A program made the position numbers and the translations under genes. Below the pieces are notes generated by a model. The model was given only the letters and a program-made list of their open reading frames with translations, had not been told where the DNA came from and made no database searches. Positions 17,497 through 26,630 of a stretch of 64,000 nucleotides of DNA are shown one piece after another (the stretch's first letter is position 1; every line of letters starts with the position of its first letter). This DNA comes from Rhodospirillaceae bacterium (GTDB lineage Bacteria; Pseudomonadota; Alphaproteobacteria; Kiloniellales; DSM-21159): positions 2,863,430 through 2,927,429 of the forward strand of contig CP030885.1 of NCBI GenBank assembly GCA_006969625.1, in the 5' to 3' direction.

Positions 17497-18627
17497 ATGA
17501 GCGCCGTCGCCATGGCGGTGCGCCGCCAACGTCGCCTGTCCCCGACGCTGAGCGGCTACATCGCACGCCAGTTCGCCCTCTGGTTCTGCGTGTTCCTGCT
17601 CGGCATCGCCGGCATCGTTCTTCTGGCCGGCACTGCCGACCGCCTCGACCGCCTCGCCGGACGAGAGGGGGCGACATTCACGGTCGTCTTCTCGATCGCG
17701 CTGCTGCGGCTGCCCTCCCTGATCCAGGAGGTCATGCCCTTCGTCGTCCTGGGCGCCGCCATGTTCACCTTCTGGCGCCTGACCCGAACGAACGAGCTTG
17801 TGGTCGCCCGCGCCGCCGGCGTCTCCGTCTGGCAATTCCTGCTGCCCGCGGTCGCGCTTTCTGTCCTGATCGGCGCAGCGACAACCACGCTCCTGAACCC
17901 CTTCGGCGCGGCGCTGCTGGCCCGTGCCGAGATCATGGAGGCCGCTTTCGGCCGCAGCGATCAGCGGGCGACCATGGCACTGCGCGGCGGCGGCGTGTGG
18001 TTGCAGCAGGTCGGCGACGACGGCCGCACCATGCTGCACGCCAGCGGTGCCAGCGAAGAGACCATGACGCTCTACGAGGTCATCGTCTTCCGCTTCGGCC
18101 GGGACGGCGGCTTCACCAGCCGCCTGGACGCCGACTCGGCGACCCTCGAGCCGGGCAACTGGCTGATGCGCGACGTCTGGATGAGCGAGCCCGGCCTGCC
18201 CACCGAGTTCCGCGAGACCCTGCGCGTGCCGACGGATCTGACCACACGCAAGATCCTCGACAGCTTCGCGCCGGCCGAGACCATGTCCTTCTGGCAGCTT
18301 CCCGAATTCATCCAATTGCTGCGCGAGGCCGGCTTTTCGACCCAGAAGCACCGGCTCGAGTTCAACAAGCTGCTCGCCCTGCCTTTGCTATTCACCGCGA
18401 TGGTCGTACTGGCCGCCAGCTTTTCGCTGCGCCCGCAACGGCGGGGCCGCGTCGGCCTCATCGTCCTCGCCGGCGTGATCAGCGGTTTTCTATTGTATTT
18501 CCTGTCCAGTCTCGTCTTCGCCCTCGGCCTGTCCGGCAAGCTGCCGGTCTGGGTGGCGGCCTGGACGCCGGCGGTGATCGCCCTCGCCCTATCCCTGCCC
18601 TTGCTGCTGCACTTGGAAGACGGCTAG
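17497..18627 (+). CDS. lptG: LPS export ABC transporter permease LptG
   Basis: Inner-membrane permease of the LptB2FG transporter, which extracts lipopolysaccharide and feeds it to the LptC-LptA-LptD bridge. 376 residues from the ATG at 17497. Membrane segments flank a periplasmic beta-jellyroll region (about 135-265), with about three spans on each side. The cytoplasmic block FTFWRLTRTNELVVARAAG is the coupling-helix region typical of LptF/LptG. The position directly before lptD favours LptG over LptF. The lptD start follows 20 bp later. The partner lptF is not adjacent, which is unusual. Confidence 0.88.
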   Translation: MSAVAMAVRRQRRLSPTLSGYIARQFALWFCVFLLGIAGIVLLAGTADRLDRLAGREGATFTVVFSIALLRLPSLIQEVMPFVVLGAAMFTFWRLTRTNELVVARAAGVSVWQFLLPAVALSVLIGAATTTLLNPFGAALLARAEIMEAAFGRSDQRATMALRGGGVWLQQVGDDGRTMLHASGASEETMTLYEVIVFRFGRDGGFTSRLDADSATLEPGNWLMRDVWMSEPGLPTEFRETLRVPTDLTTRKILDSFAPAETMSFWQLPEFIQLLREAGFSTQKHRLEFNKLLALPLLFTAMVVLAASFSLRPQRRGRVGLIVLAGVISGFLLYFLSSLVFALGLSGKLPVWVAAWTPAVIALALSLPLLLHLEDG

Positions 18628-18647
18628 AGGAGGCTCGGGGCAGCGCG

Positions 18648-20966
18648 ATGCGGGGGGGAATGCAGACAGCGGAGAACACGGCCGGGCTGGGTGCGCGCCG
18701 GCGTCGTCGCCTCGACGCCTTCGCGGCGGCGATGCTGGCCGCCGGCGCCTTCGGCGCCGCCCCGGGCGCCTTCGCCCAATCGCCCGTGTCGACGCCCGGT
18801 TCCACCGAACCGCTCGTTTCCGAGCAGCCGGCCCTGATCACCGCCGACCAGCTCATCTACAACGACGAACTCGGCACCGTCACGGCCTCGGGCAACGTCG
18901 AGATCGAGCAGGAAGGGCGCATCCTGCTCGCCGATACGGTCAGCTACAACCAGAGCACCGAGATCGTGGTCGCCTCCGGCAACGTCTCGCTGCTCAGCGA
19001 GAATGGCGACGTCTACTTCTCGGAGTACGCCGAGCTGACCGGCGACCTGCAGGAAGGCTTCATCCAGGGCATCCGTGCCCTGCTGGCCGACGGGGTGACG
19101 CGCGTCGCCGCCGCCCGCGGCATCCGCACGGAAGACAACCGCACGGTGTTCGAGCGGAGCAAGTACACGCCTTGCCGGCTTTGCCGGGAAAACCCCGACG
19201 CCCCGCCGACCTGGCAATTGAGCGCGCGCAAGGTCATCCACGATCAGGAGGCCCAGGAGGTGCGCTACCGGGACGTCACGCTCGACGTCTTCGGCTTGCC
19301 CGTGTTCTACAGCCCCTACTTCGAGCACCCGGACCCCACGGTACGTCGCAAGTCCGGCTTTCTGACGCCGTCCTACCAATCCTCCGAGTTTCTCGGCAAC
19401 CAGGTCGTCGCCCCCTACTTCTGGGCGATCGACGACAACGTCGACGTGACGATCACCCCGACCTTCGCGACCAAACAGTACCCCTACCTCAACCTCGAGT
19501 ACCGTCATCTCTTCCCGAACGGATCGCTCGACATCACCGGAAGCGGCACCGTCGCCGACCGCGAGGATGCCGACGGGACGACGCACCGCGACGTCGTGCG
19601 CGGCCACATCGACGCCGCCGGCAAGTTCACGCTGTCGCGCAACTGGCGCACCGGCTTCGACATCTTCCGGCTGACCGACGATACCTACGACCAGCTCTAC
19701 GGCGTCGGCGTGCCGGAGACCCGCGCGCGCGTCGCCTCGAACGCCTACTTGGAGGGCTTCGGCGGCCGCAACTATTTCGCCGCCAATGCCTTTGCCTACC
19801 AGTCCCTCCGTTCGGAAGAGGACGACCGCCTGCAGCCCTTCGTCGTTCCAGAGCTCGACTTCAACTACATGTCCCAGCCCTTGTTCGCCGACAGCTACCT
19901 GACCGCCGACGCCAACCTGCTCTATCTGACCCGCGAGGAAGGCCGCCAGGTCGCGCGCGCCTCGCTGGTGAACGCCTGGACCCTGCCCTATACCTCGGAC
20001 TGGGGCGACGTCTGGACCTTCCGCTCGCGGCTGCAGACGGATGCCTACTGGACGGTCGGCAACGACCCGGACAGCCCGAGCACCTTCGATACGACCGGAC
20101 AGGATTCCGCCTTCACCGGCCGGGTCTTCCCGCAGGCGAGCCTTGAGTGGCGCTACCCATGGGTGGTGCAGTCGGGCGGCTGGGAGCAGATCGTCCAGCC
20201 GATCGCGCAGGTGGTCGCCGGACCCAACGGCGAGTGGTTCAACCGGGGCGACATCCCAAACGAGGATTCGCTGGACTTCGAGTTCGACGACACGACGCTG
20301 TTCCAGCCGGACCGGTTCAACGGCCTGGACCGCGTCGACCCCGGCGTACGATTCGACTACGGCTTCCAGTACGGTGTCTATACCGGCTCGGAATCCTACT
20401 CCGAGGTCTTTCTCGGCCAGTCGTGGCGGTTGCAGGAGAACGACGTCTTCGCGGAGAACTCGGGCATCGGCGAGGCCGGCTTCTCCGACATCGTCGGCCG
20501 TTTCTTCTTCCAACCGATCCAGGAAGTCTCCGCCGCCTACCGTTTTCGGCTCGATCAGGAGACCTTGGACCCGCAGGTGCACGAGGTGACCGGGGCTGCG
20601 GGTATTCCCAAGTTGCGCCTGTCGGCCCAGTACTCCTTCGTCAACACGCAGTTCGACGAGGACGGCACCGTCATCTTCGACGAGCGCGAGAGCCTGACCC
20701 TCGGTCTCAGCTCGCGCATCCTGTCCAGCGTCACCGCTACGGCGAGCGTGACCCGCGACCTAACGGTGGGCCTCAACCAGACCGCCACGCTGGCGGTGAC
20801 CTACCTCGACGACTGCTTCTTCTTCAGCGTGTCGGCGGAGCGGCGCAACTTCGAGGATCGCGACCTCGAGCCCGACGACCGCATTTTCGTCACCATCGGC
20901 CTGGCGCAACTCGGCCAGTTCGGTACGACGTTCGAGGCCGGCGGGCTGAACTCCGACGAGGAGTAG
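18648..20966 (+). CDS. lptD: LPS-assembly protein LptD
   Basis: Outer-membrane beta-barrel that inserts lipopolysaccharide into the outer leaflet. 772 residues from the ATG at 18648; a second in-frame ATG at 18660 is possible. A signal peptide with an Arg cluster and a hydrophobic core ends near GAFAQ. An N-terminal LptA/OstA-like domain follows (ITADQLIYNDELGTVTASGN), then the conserved CRLCRENPDAPPTW segment and a long C-terminal barrel rich in alternating hydrophobic and aromatic strands. Downstream of lptG in the usual order; the chaperone surA follows. Confidence 0.94.
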   Translation: MRGGMQTAENTAGLGARRRRRLDAFAAAMLAAGAFGAAPGAFAQSPVSTPGSTEPLVSEQPALITADQLIYNDELGTVTASGNVEIEQEGRILLADTVSYNQSTEIVVASGNVSLLSENGDVYFSEYAELTGDLQEGFIQGIRALLADGVTRVAAARGIRTEDNRTVFERSKYTPCRLCRENPDAPPTWQLSARKVIHDQEAQEVRYRDVTLDVFGLPVFYSPYFEHPDPTVRRKSGFLTPSYQSSEFLGNQVVAPYFWAIDDNVDVTITPTFATKQYPYLNLEYRHLFPNGSLDITGSGTVADREDADGTTHRDVVRGHIDAAGKFTLSRNWRTGFDIFRLTDDTYDQLYGVGVPETRARVASNAYLEGFGGRNYFAANAFAYQSLRSEEDDRLQPFVVPELDFNYMSQPLFADSYLTADANLLYLTREEGRQVARASLVNAWTLPYTSDWGDVWTFRSRLQTDAYWTVGNDPDSPSTFDTTGQDSAFTGRVFPQASLEWRYPWVVQSGGWEQIVQPIAQVVAGPNGEWFNRGDIPNEDSLDFEFDDTTLFQPDRFNGLDRVDPGVRFDYGFQYGVYTGSESYSEVFLGQSWRLQENDVFAENSGIGEAGFSDIVGRFFFQPIQEVSAAYRFRLDQETLDPQVHEVTGAAGIPKLRLSAQYSFVNTQFDEDGTVIFDERESLTLGLSSRILSSVTATASVTRDLTVGLNQTATLAVTYLDDCFFFSVSAERRNFEDRDLEPDDRIFVTIGLAQLGQFGTTFEAGGLNSDEE

Positions 20967-21097
20967 ACAAGAGGACCAGAGGCCAAGCGCTACCGGCCGG
21001 CGTTGTGAGCGCGGTCCCGAGTTTCTATAGTCGGCAGGGGGCGGAGCGGGCGGCCTCGCCCGGGCTGGGGCGTTGCAGTGTGAGTGCGGAAACGTCG

Positions 21098-22345
21098 ATG
21101 AGAAATTCCCTTGCCGTCCTCGTCCTAACGGTGTTCGTCCTGGCGCCGTTCGGATTCCTCGCATCTGCCGCGCCCGCCGGCGCCCAGAGCAGTCTGCGCG
21201 CCGCAGCCGTCGTCAACGACGAGGTCATCTCGATGCTCGACGTCATTCTGCGCCTGCGCATGGCGATCGTGCAGTCGGGGCTGGAGGACACCCCCGAGGT
21301 CCGCGACCGTCTGACCACGCCGGTCTTGCGCGGCCTGATCGACGAACGTCTGCAGATTCAGGAGGCACGCCGGCTGGAGATCGAGGTGCCACTGGAGCAG
21401 GTGGAGGCCGGGCTCGACCGCTTGGCCGAGCAGAACAACATGACCCGCGGCCAGTTCATGAGCACGCTGCGCGAGCAGGGCGTGCTCGAGGAGGCCCTGC
21501 GCGACCAGCTTCGCGCCCAGCTCGCCTGGCGGGAGGTCGTCAACCGGCGCCTGGCCCCACAGGTCACGGTAACCGACGAGGATATCGAGGACATGTTGCA
21601 GCGCATCAAGGAGGACGTCAGCCAGACCCGCGTGCGCATCGCCGAGATCTTCATCCCCTTCGACTCGCCGGCCGAAGAGGGCGACGCACGGGCGACCGCT
21701 CAGCGGCTGCTCGACGAACTGCAGCAGGGCGCCGCCTTCCAGCGCGTCGCCCAGCAGTTTTCCCAGGCACCGACGGCCTCGGTCGGCGGCGACCTCGGCT
21801 GGGTCACGCTGCAGGAGCTGTCTTCGGAGGTGGCCGACGCCGTGCGCGACATGCAGCCGCGCCAGGTGGCCGGTCCGATCCGCACGATCGGCGGCTACTA
21901 CCTGATCGCCCTGGTCGGCCGCCAGGCGGCGCAGGACGTTCAGGAGCGGGTGCAGCTGGCGCGCTTCCTGATTCCCGCAGAGACGGACGACGACGTGCAG
22001 GCCGCGACCGCCCAGGCTGCGCGCCTGGCCGAGGAGGTGCAGAGCTGCGCGCAGGCGAGCCGCATCGCCGAGGATTACGACGGCGAAGGCGTGTTGCCCA
22101 CACAGCCGACCGACGCGCTCGACGAGCGGGTGCGCAGCGCCGTCGCCGGACTGCGGATCGGCGACACCAGCGTGCCGCTGCGCGAGGCCGAAGGCGTGGC
22201 GGTCTACACCCTGTGCCTGCGCGAGGGCTCGGGGATAAACCGGGAGGCGATCGAGGCGGATCTGCGCAGCCAGCGGCTGGAGCTGTTGGGCCGGCGCTAC
22301 ATGCGCGACCTGCGGCGCGACGCCAACGTCGAGATCCGCATCTGA
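21098..22345 (+). CDS. surA: periplasmic peptidyl-prolyl isomerase / chaperone SurA
   Basis: Folds outer-membrane proteins such as LptD. 415 residues from the ATG at 21098 (a GTG 18 bases earlier is possible). A signal peptide ends near APAGAQ. The SurA N-terminal chaperone region ([14 protein letters not shown] onward) is followed by one clear parvulin domain at about 185-290 ([10 protein letters not shown] to [10 protein letters not shown]) and a degenerate second part. The distance from lptD (131 bp) leaves room for its own promoter. It overlaps the presumed rsmA start, so the two are coupled. Confidence 0.9.
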   Translation: MRNSLAVLVLTVFVLAPFGFLASAAPAGAQSSLRAAAVVNDEVISMLDVILRLRMAIVQSGLEDTPEVRDRLTTPVLRGLIDERLQIQEARRLEIEVPLEQVEAGLDRLAEQNNMTRGQFMSTLREQGVLEEALRDQLRAQLAWREVVNRRLAPQVTVTDEDIEDMLQRIKEDVSQTRVRIAEIFIPFDSPAEEGDARATAQRLLDELQQGAAFQRVAQQFSQAPTASVGGDLGWVTLQELSSEVADAVRDMQPRQVAGPIRTIGGYYLIALVGRQAAQDVQERVQLARFLIPAETDDDVQAATAQAARLAEEVQSCAQASRIAEDYDGEGVLPTQPTDALDERVRSAVAGLRIGDTSVPLREAEGVAVYTLCLREGSGINREAIEADLRSQRLELLGRRYMRDLRRDANVEIRI

Positions 22346-23220
22346 CCCACACGGCCGCGCCCGAGCAGGCGGCGCTGACCGCCCTGCCGCCCCTGCGGAA
22401 GGTCGTCGCCGCCCACGGACTGGCGGCACGCAAGAGTCTGGGCCAGCACTTCCTGCTCGACCTCAACCTGACCCGCCGCATCGCCCGCAGCGCCGGCGAC
22501 CTGAGCGTGGGCACGACGATCGAGGTCGGTCCCGGGCCCGGCGGGCTGACCCGCGCGCTGCTGCTGGAAGGCGCTGGCCGCGTGGTGGCGGTCGAGAAGG
22601 ATCCACGCTGCCGCGAGGCGCTCGCCGAGATCGCTGCCGCTGCCGCTCCTGGGCGTCTGCGGGTGATCGAGGCCGATGCGCTGAGAGTCCGTTTGGCCGA
22701 GCTGGGGCCACCGCCGCGGCAGATCGTGGCCAACCTGCCCTACAACATCGGCACTGCCCTGCTGGTCGCCTGGCTCGGCGAGCTGGCCGAGAACCCGGAG
22801 GCCTGGACGGGCGCCACCGTCATGCTGCAGCGCGAAGTCGCCGCGCGGCTGGCGGCGGCACCGCGCAGCAAGGGCTACGGGCGCCTGGCGGTGATCGCGC
22901 AGTGGCTGACCGAACCACGCCTTCTATTCGACGTGCCGCCGTCCGCCTTCGTGCCGCCGCCGAAGGTGGTTTCCAGCGTCGTGCAGCTCGTCCCCCGGGC
23001 GCAGCCGCTGGCGCCGGCGCGCCGGCGCGACCTGGAGCGCGTGACCCAGGCCGCCTTCGGCCAGCGCCGCAAGATGCTGCGCCAGTCGCTGAAGCCTCTG
23101 GGCGATGCCGCCGCACTGCTCGCCGCCACGGGCCTGCCGGAAACGGCGCGGGCCGAGGAGCTGGCGGTGGAGGACTTCTGCGCCCTCGCGCGGGCGCTGG
23201 CGGGTCAGCCCTTGAGCTGA
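22342..23220 (+). CDS. rsmA: 16S rRNA adenine dimethyltransferase (KsgA); probable CTG start
   Basis: Dimethylates two adjacent adenines near the 3' end of 16S rRNA. Family motifs are complete: [10 protein letters not shown], the SAM loop [11 protein letters not shown], and the catalytic NLPYNIGT. No ATG, GTG or TTG occurs in frame between the upstream part of surA (a GTG at 22213) and the conserved core. The only sensible starts are CTG codons: 22342, which overlaps the surA stop as CTGA and gives 292 residues, or internal CTGs at 22375, 22384 or 22393. The 22342 choice gives an N-terminus ([11 protein letters not shown]) of normal length. Its 3' end overlaps the convergent gmk gene by 16 bp. 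Confidence 0.85.
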   Translation: MTHTAAPEQAALTALPPLRKVVAAHGLAARKSLGQHFLLDLNLTRRIARSAGDLSVGTTIEVGPGPGGLTRALLLEGAGRVVAVEKDPRCREALAEIAAAAAPGRLRVIEADALRVRLAELGPPPRQIVANLPYNIGTALLVAWLGELAENPEAWTGATVMLQREVAARLAAAPRSKGYGRLAVIAQWLTEPRLLFDVPPSAFVPPPKVVSSVVQLVPRAQPLAPARRRDLERVTQAAFGQRRKMLRQSLKPLGDAAALLAATGLPETARAEELAVEDFCALARALAGQPLS

Positions 23221-23828
23221 CGGACGAAATCGCGCAGGCCGACCCGGCGCCGGCGTCGCAGGCGCTCGGCGTGCAGTATCGTGCGCACCTGTTGCAGCGC
23301 CGCCTCGGCATTCTCGTTGACGACCACGTAGTCGTACTCGTCCCAGTGGTCCATTTCGCCTAGCGCATTGCTCAGGCGGCGCCGGATCGCGCCTTCGCTG
23401 TCGGCCGCCCGCGCGAAGAGCCGACGCTCGAGCTCCGGCAGGCTGGGCGGCAAGACGAAGACGCTTGCGACGTCGCCGTCCATCGCCCGGCGAACCTGAT
23501 TGGCGCCCTGCCAGTCGATGTCCAGCAGGACGTCCGCGCCGCGCGCCAGGACGCTCTCGACGGCGCTGCGCATGGTGCCGTAGCGGTTGCCGTGCACCTC
23601 GGCGTGCTCGAGAAAGGCGTCCTGTTCGACCATGTGGGCGAAGGTCTCGCGGCTGACGAAGCGGTAGTCCCGTCCGTCCACCTCGCCGGCGCGCGGCGCT
23701 CGGGTCGTCGCGGAGACCGAAAGCGAGAGATCCGGTTCGCTGGCCAGCAGCCCGCGCGCGATCGTCGTCTTGCCGGCGCCGGAGGGCGAGGACAGCACCA
23801 GGACGAGGCCTCGGCGCGCGATCGGCAT
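23205..23828 (-). CDS. gmk: guanylate kinase
   Basis: Phosphorylates GMP to GDP. The P-loop [11 protein letters not shown] is near the N-terminus; the GMP-binding segments [20 protein letters not shown] block and [14 protein letters not shown] are present. The ATG at 23828 (MPIARRG, 207 residues) is preferred by comparison with the usual short N-terminus; a GTG at 23846 would add six residues. Directly downstream of yicC, as in many proteobacteria. Confidence 0.95.
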   Translation of the reverse strand: MPIARRGLVLVLSSPSGAGKTTIARGLLASEPDLSLSVSATTRAPRAGEVDGRDYRFVSRETFAHMVEQDAFLEHAEVHGNRYGTMRSAVESVLARGADVLLDIDWQGANQVRRAMDGDVASVFVLPPSLPELERRLFARAADSEGAIRRRLSNALGEMDHWDEYDYVVVNENAEAALQQVRTILHAERLRRRRRVGLRDFVRQLKG

Positions 23829-23855
23829 TGGTTCGTCCGCGTCCACCGCTGCGCC

Positions 23856-24752
23856 CTACTCGAGGTTCTGGATCTGCTCGCGGAGCTGCTCGATTGCGCC
23901 CTTCAGATCGAGGCCGATCCGCGTCAGCTCGACGTCGGCGGACTTGCTGCACAAGGTGTTGGCCTCGCGATTCAGCTCCTGGCAGAGAAAGTCCAAGCGC
24001 CGGCCGACGGCGCCGCCGGCCGCCATCAGCTCGCGGATGGCGGCGAGGTGCGCGGCCAGCCGGTCCAGCTCCTCGCGCACGTCGGCCTTGCCGACGAGCA
24101 GCGCCGCCTCCTGCGCCAGACGCTCCTCGGGCAACGCCGGCTCGACTGCCAGCAGTTCGCCGACCAAGGCGCGCAGTCGGGCGCGAATCGCCTCAGGCTG
24201 GGCCGCGGCACAGTTCCGGGCCGCCGCCTCGAGCGCCTCCAGTCGGTCGAGATGGCCGGCGACCGTCTGCGCCAGACGCTCGCCTTCGCCGCGGCGCATC
24301 GCCGCCAGCTCGTCGAGCGCCTCGCCGAAGGCCGACAGCAGCGCGGCGGCGCGCCGCTCCTGCACCGACTCGTCCTCGTCTTCTTCGACCGTCTCCATGA
24401 CGCCGCGCAGGGCCAGCAGGCCGTCGAGCCGAGCCGGCGCCGCGGGCACCTCCGTCTCGAGCTCGCGCGTCAGGGCAACGATTTGGTCCAAGAGTTCGCG
24501 ATTGACCTGCAGCTTGACCGGTGCCTGCTGTGCCTTCAGCGTGAGGTTCGCCTGAAGGCTGCCGCGCGCCAGCTTCTCGGCCGCCTGGGCCCGCGCCTGC
24601 GGCTCCAGGGACTCCCAACCGCCCGGCAGGCGAAAGCGCTGGTCAAGACCGCGGGCGTTGACCGAGCGCAGCTCCCAGGTCCAGGCGACGCGTGCATCGC
24701 CCCCGTGACTGCGGGCAAAGCCGGTCATGGACTGAAGCGGTCGGTCTGGCAT
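23856..24752 (-). CDS. yicC: YicC-family endoribonuclease
   Basis: 298 residues. The N-terminal signature SMTGFARS and the C-terminal DUF1732 block (LDFLCQELNREANTLCSKS) identify the YicC family, whose E. coli member is an endoribonuclease affecting sRNA turnover. The central region is highly Glu/Arg/Ala-rich and helical. It precedes gmk on the minus strand by 27 bp, the conserved yicC-gmk order. The function in this organism is inferred from the family. Confidence 0.92.
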   Translation of the reverse strand: MPDRPLQSMTGFARSHGGDARVAWTWELRSVNARGLDQRFRLPGGWESLEPQARAQAAEKLARGSLQANLTLKAQQAPVKLQVNRELLDQIVALTRELETEVPAAPARLDGLLALRGVMETVEEDEDESVQERRAAALLSAFGEALDELAAMRRGEGERLAQTVAGHLDRLEALEAAARNCAAAQPEAIRARLRALVGELLAVEPALPEERLAQEAALLVGKADVREELDRLAAHLAAIRELMAAGGAVGRRLDFLCQELNREANTLCSKSADVELTRIGLDLKGAIEQLREQIQNLE

Positions 24753-24858
24753 GGGGCGGTCCGTTGCGGCAGGGTGACGGCGGGAAAAGCGCCGCGCCAG
24801 GCGGCGTGGGGCGCCTTATAGACCGCACCCTGCCAGCCAACAACCCGGGACCGTCGCC

Positions 24859-25623
24859 ATGCGCGACCCGCAGCATATCCTGATCACCGGCGCCTCCAGC
24901 GGCATCGGCGCAGCGCTCGCACGGCACTACGCGACAGCCGGCCGGCGCCTGACCCTGAGCGGGCGCAACCGCCAGCGGCTGGAGACCGTGGCGGCCGACT
25001 GTCGGGCGGCTGGGGCGGAGGTGGCCGCGAAGCCCGCCGACGTCACCGACGCCGAAGCCATGCGTGGCCTCGTCGAGGCGGCCTGGGCGCTGCAGCCGGT
25101 CGATCTGCTGATCGCCAACGCCGGCGTCTCCGCCGGCACCGGCAGCGCGCTCGGGGAACCGCGTGAGCAGGTGCGCCGCATCTTCGCCACCAACCTGGAC
25201 GGCGTGCTCAATTCCGTCGAGCCGGCACTGTCGATGATGCAGGAGCGTGGCCGCGGCCAGATCGCGCTGATGGCCTCGCTCGCCGGATTTCGCGGCTTTC
25301 CGGGCGCACCGGCCTACTGCGCCAGCAAGGCGGCGGTCCGGGTCTATGGCGAGGCGCTGCGCGGCCACCTCGCCTCGGCCGGCATCGGCGTCTCGGTCAT
25401 CTGTCCGGGCTACGTGAAGAGCCCGATGACCGAGGTCAACGCGTTCCCCATGCCCTTCTTGATGTCGGCGGAGAAGGCGGCCGCCCGCATCGCCAGCGGC
25501 CTGGCCCGCAATCGGGCCCGCATCGCATTTCCCCGGCGACTCTATGCGCTGGTCTGGCTGCTGGCGGCGCTGCCGCCAGCCTGGACCGACGGGCTGCTGG
25601 CCCGCCTGCCGAAGAAGGTCTGA
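24859..25623 (+). CDS. SDR-family oxidoreductase
   Basis: 254-residue Rossmann short-chain dehydrogenase: TGASSGIG cofactor loop, NAGVS block, and a Ser-Tyr-Lys triad in MASLAG...AYCASK. The C-terminal RIAFPRRLYALVWLLAALPPAW stretch is hydrophobic and could be membrane-associated, as in related ER-like SDRs. It lies on the opposite strand inside an otherwise conserved minus-strand run (fabF-mltG-yicC-gmk). It converges with mltG with only 5 bp between stop codons. Substrate unknown. Confidence 0.85.
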   Translation: MRDPQHILITGASSGIGAALARHYATAGRRLTLSGRNRQRLETVAADCRAAGAEVAAKPADVTDAEAMRGLVEAAWALQPVDLLIANAGVSAGTGSALGEPREQVRRIFATNLDGVLNSVEPALSMMQERGRGQIALMASLAGFRGFPGAPAYCASKAAVRVYGEALRGHLASAGIGVSVICPGYVKSPMTEVNAFPMPFLMSAEKAAARIASGLARNRARIAFPRRLYALVWLLAALPPAWTDGLLARLPKKV

Positions 25624-25628
25624 CTCTG

Positions 25629-26612
25629 CTACTCCGTCCTGCCGTCGCGGATGCGGCGCCAGTTCGCGACGTTGCGGTTGTGCTCGGCGAGCGTCTGAGC
25701 GAAGGCGTGGCCGCCGCTGCCGTCGGCGACGAAGTAGAGATAGTCGCTGTCCGCCGGGTTGAGTGCCGCCTCGAGCGACTCGCGGCCGGGATTCGCGATG
25801 GGGCCAGGCGGGAGGCCAGCATTCACGTAGGTGTTGTAGGGGTGTTGGATCTCCCAGTCCGCCCGCGTCAGCGGCCGCTCCATCGGCCCGTGAAGGTCGG
25901 TCACCGCGTAGATCACCGTCGGGTCCGACTGCAGCCGCATGCCGCGATCCAGCCGATTGACGAAGACGCTGGCGACCAGCGCCCGCTCGCCCTCGACACC
26001 GGTCTCCTTCTCGATGATCGAGGCCAGCGCCAGCGCCTCCTCTGGCGTCTCCAGCGGTAGCCCCTCCTGGCGGCCGCGCCACAGCTCGTCCAGCGTCGCC
26101 TGCATCGCCGCGCGCATGCGGGCAACCATGTCGGCACGGCCGTCGCCCCAGGCGTAGTGGTAGGTCTCCGGCAGCAGGCTGCCCTCCGGCGGCACCTCGG
26201 GCACCTCGCCGACCAGGCCCTCGGCCTCTTGGATCAGGACGACGACCTCGGCCGACGTCAGCCCTTCGGGCACGGTCAGGCGGCGCACCACGGTGTCGCC
26301 GGCGTTGAGCTTGTCCAGCACGTCGCGCATCGTCGCGCCCGGCTCGAACTGGTACTCGCCGGCCTTCAGACGGGTGGCCCTGTCGGTCAGCTTGGCGCCC
26401 AGGCGAAAGACCAGAGGTTCGGAGATCACCTCGGCCTCGCTGAGGGTTCGGGCGATGGCCTCCAGTCCGCTGCCAGGCACGATCACCACGCGGGTGGTCT
26501 CGTCCAGCGGGCCGGGCTGGGTGAAGGTGGCATAGCCGTGGTAGGCGAGCAGCCCGGCGCCGGCGAGGCCGACAGCGACAAGCAGGCCAAGGGCGAGGCG
26601 CAGGAAGCCCAT
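25629..26612 (-). CDS. mltG: endolytic murein transglycosylase MltG
   Basis: Single-pass inner-membrane enzyme that cuts nascent glycan strands and so ends their polymerisation. 327 residues: an N-terminal membrane segment (about 5-27), a LysM-like region, and the YceG domain with the catalytic Glu in SIIEKETGVEGER, followed by VFVNRLDRGMRLQSDPTVIY. Downstream of fabF by 18 bp, the standard acpP-fabF-mltG order. Confidence 0.95.
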   Translation of the reverse strand: MGFLRLALGLLVAVGLAGAGLLAYHGYATFTQPGPLDETTRVVIVPGSGLEAIARTLSEAEVISEPLVFRLGAKLTDRATRLKAGEYQFEPGATMRDVLDKLNAGDTVVRRLTVPEGLTSAEVVVLIQEAEGLVGEVPEVPPEGSLLPETYHYAWGDGRADMVARMRAAMQATLDELWRGRQEGLPLETPEEALALASIIEKETGVEGERALVASVFVNRLDRGMRLQSDPTVIYAVTDLHGPMERPLTRADWEIQHPYNTYVNAGLPPGPIANPGRESLEAALNPADSDYLYFVADGSGGHAFAQTLAEHNRNVANWRRIRDGRTE

Positions 26613-26630
26613 CGCCCGCTTCCCCCTCCG

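Noticed and set aside
18624..20582. Open frame of about 650 codons antisense to lptD
   Set aside because: Low-complexity Val/Gly/Asp-rich product without motifs; lptD on the other strand is complete.
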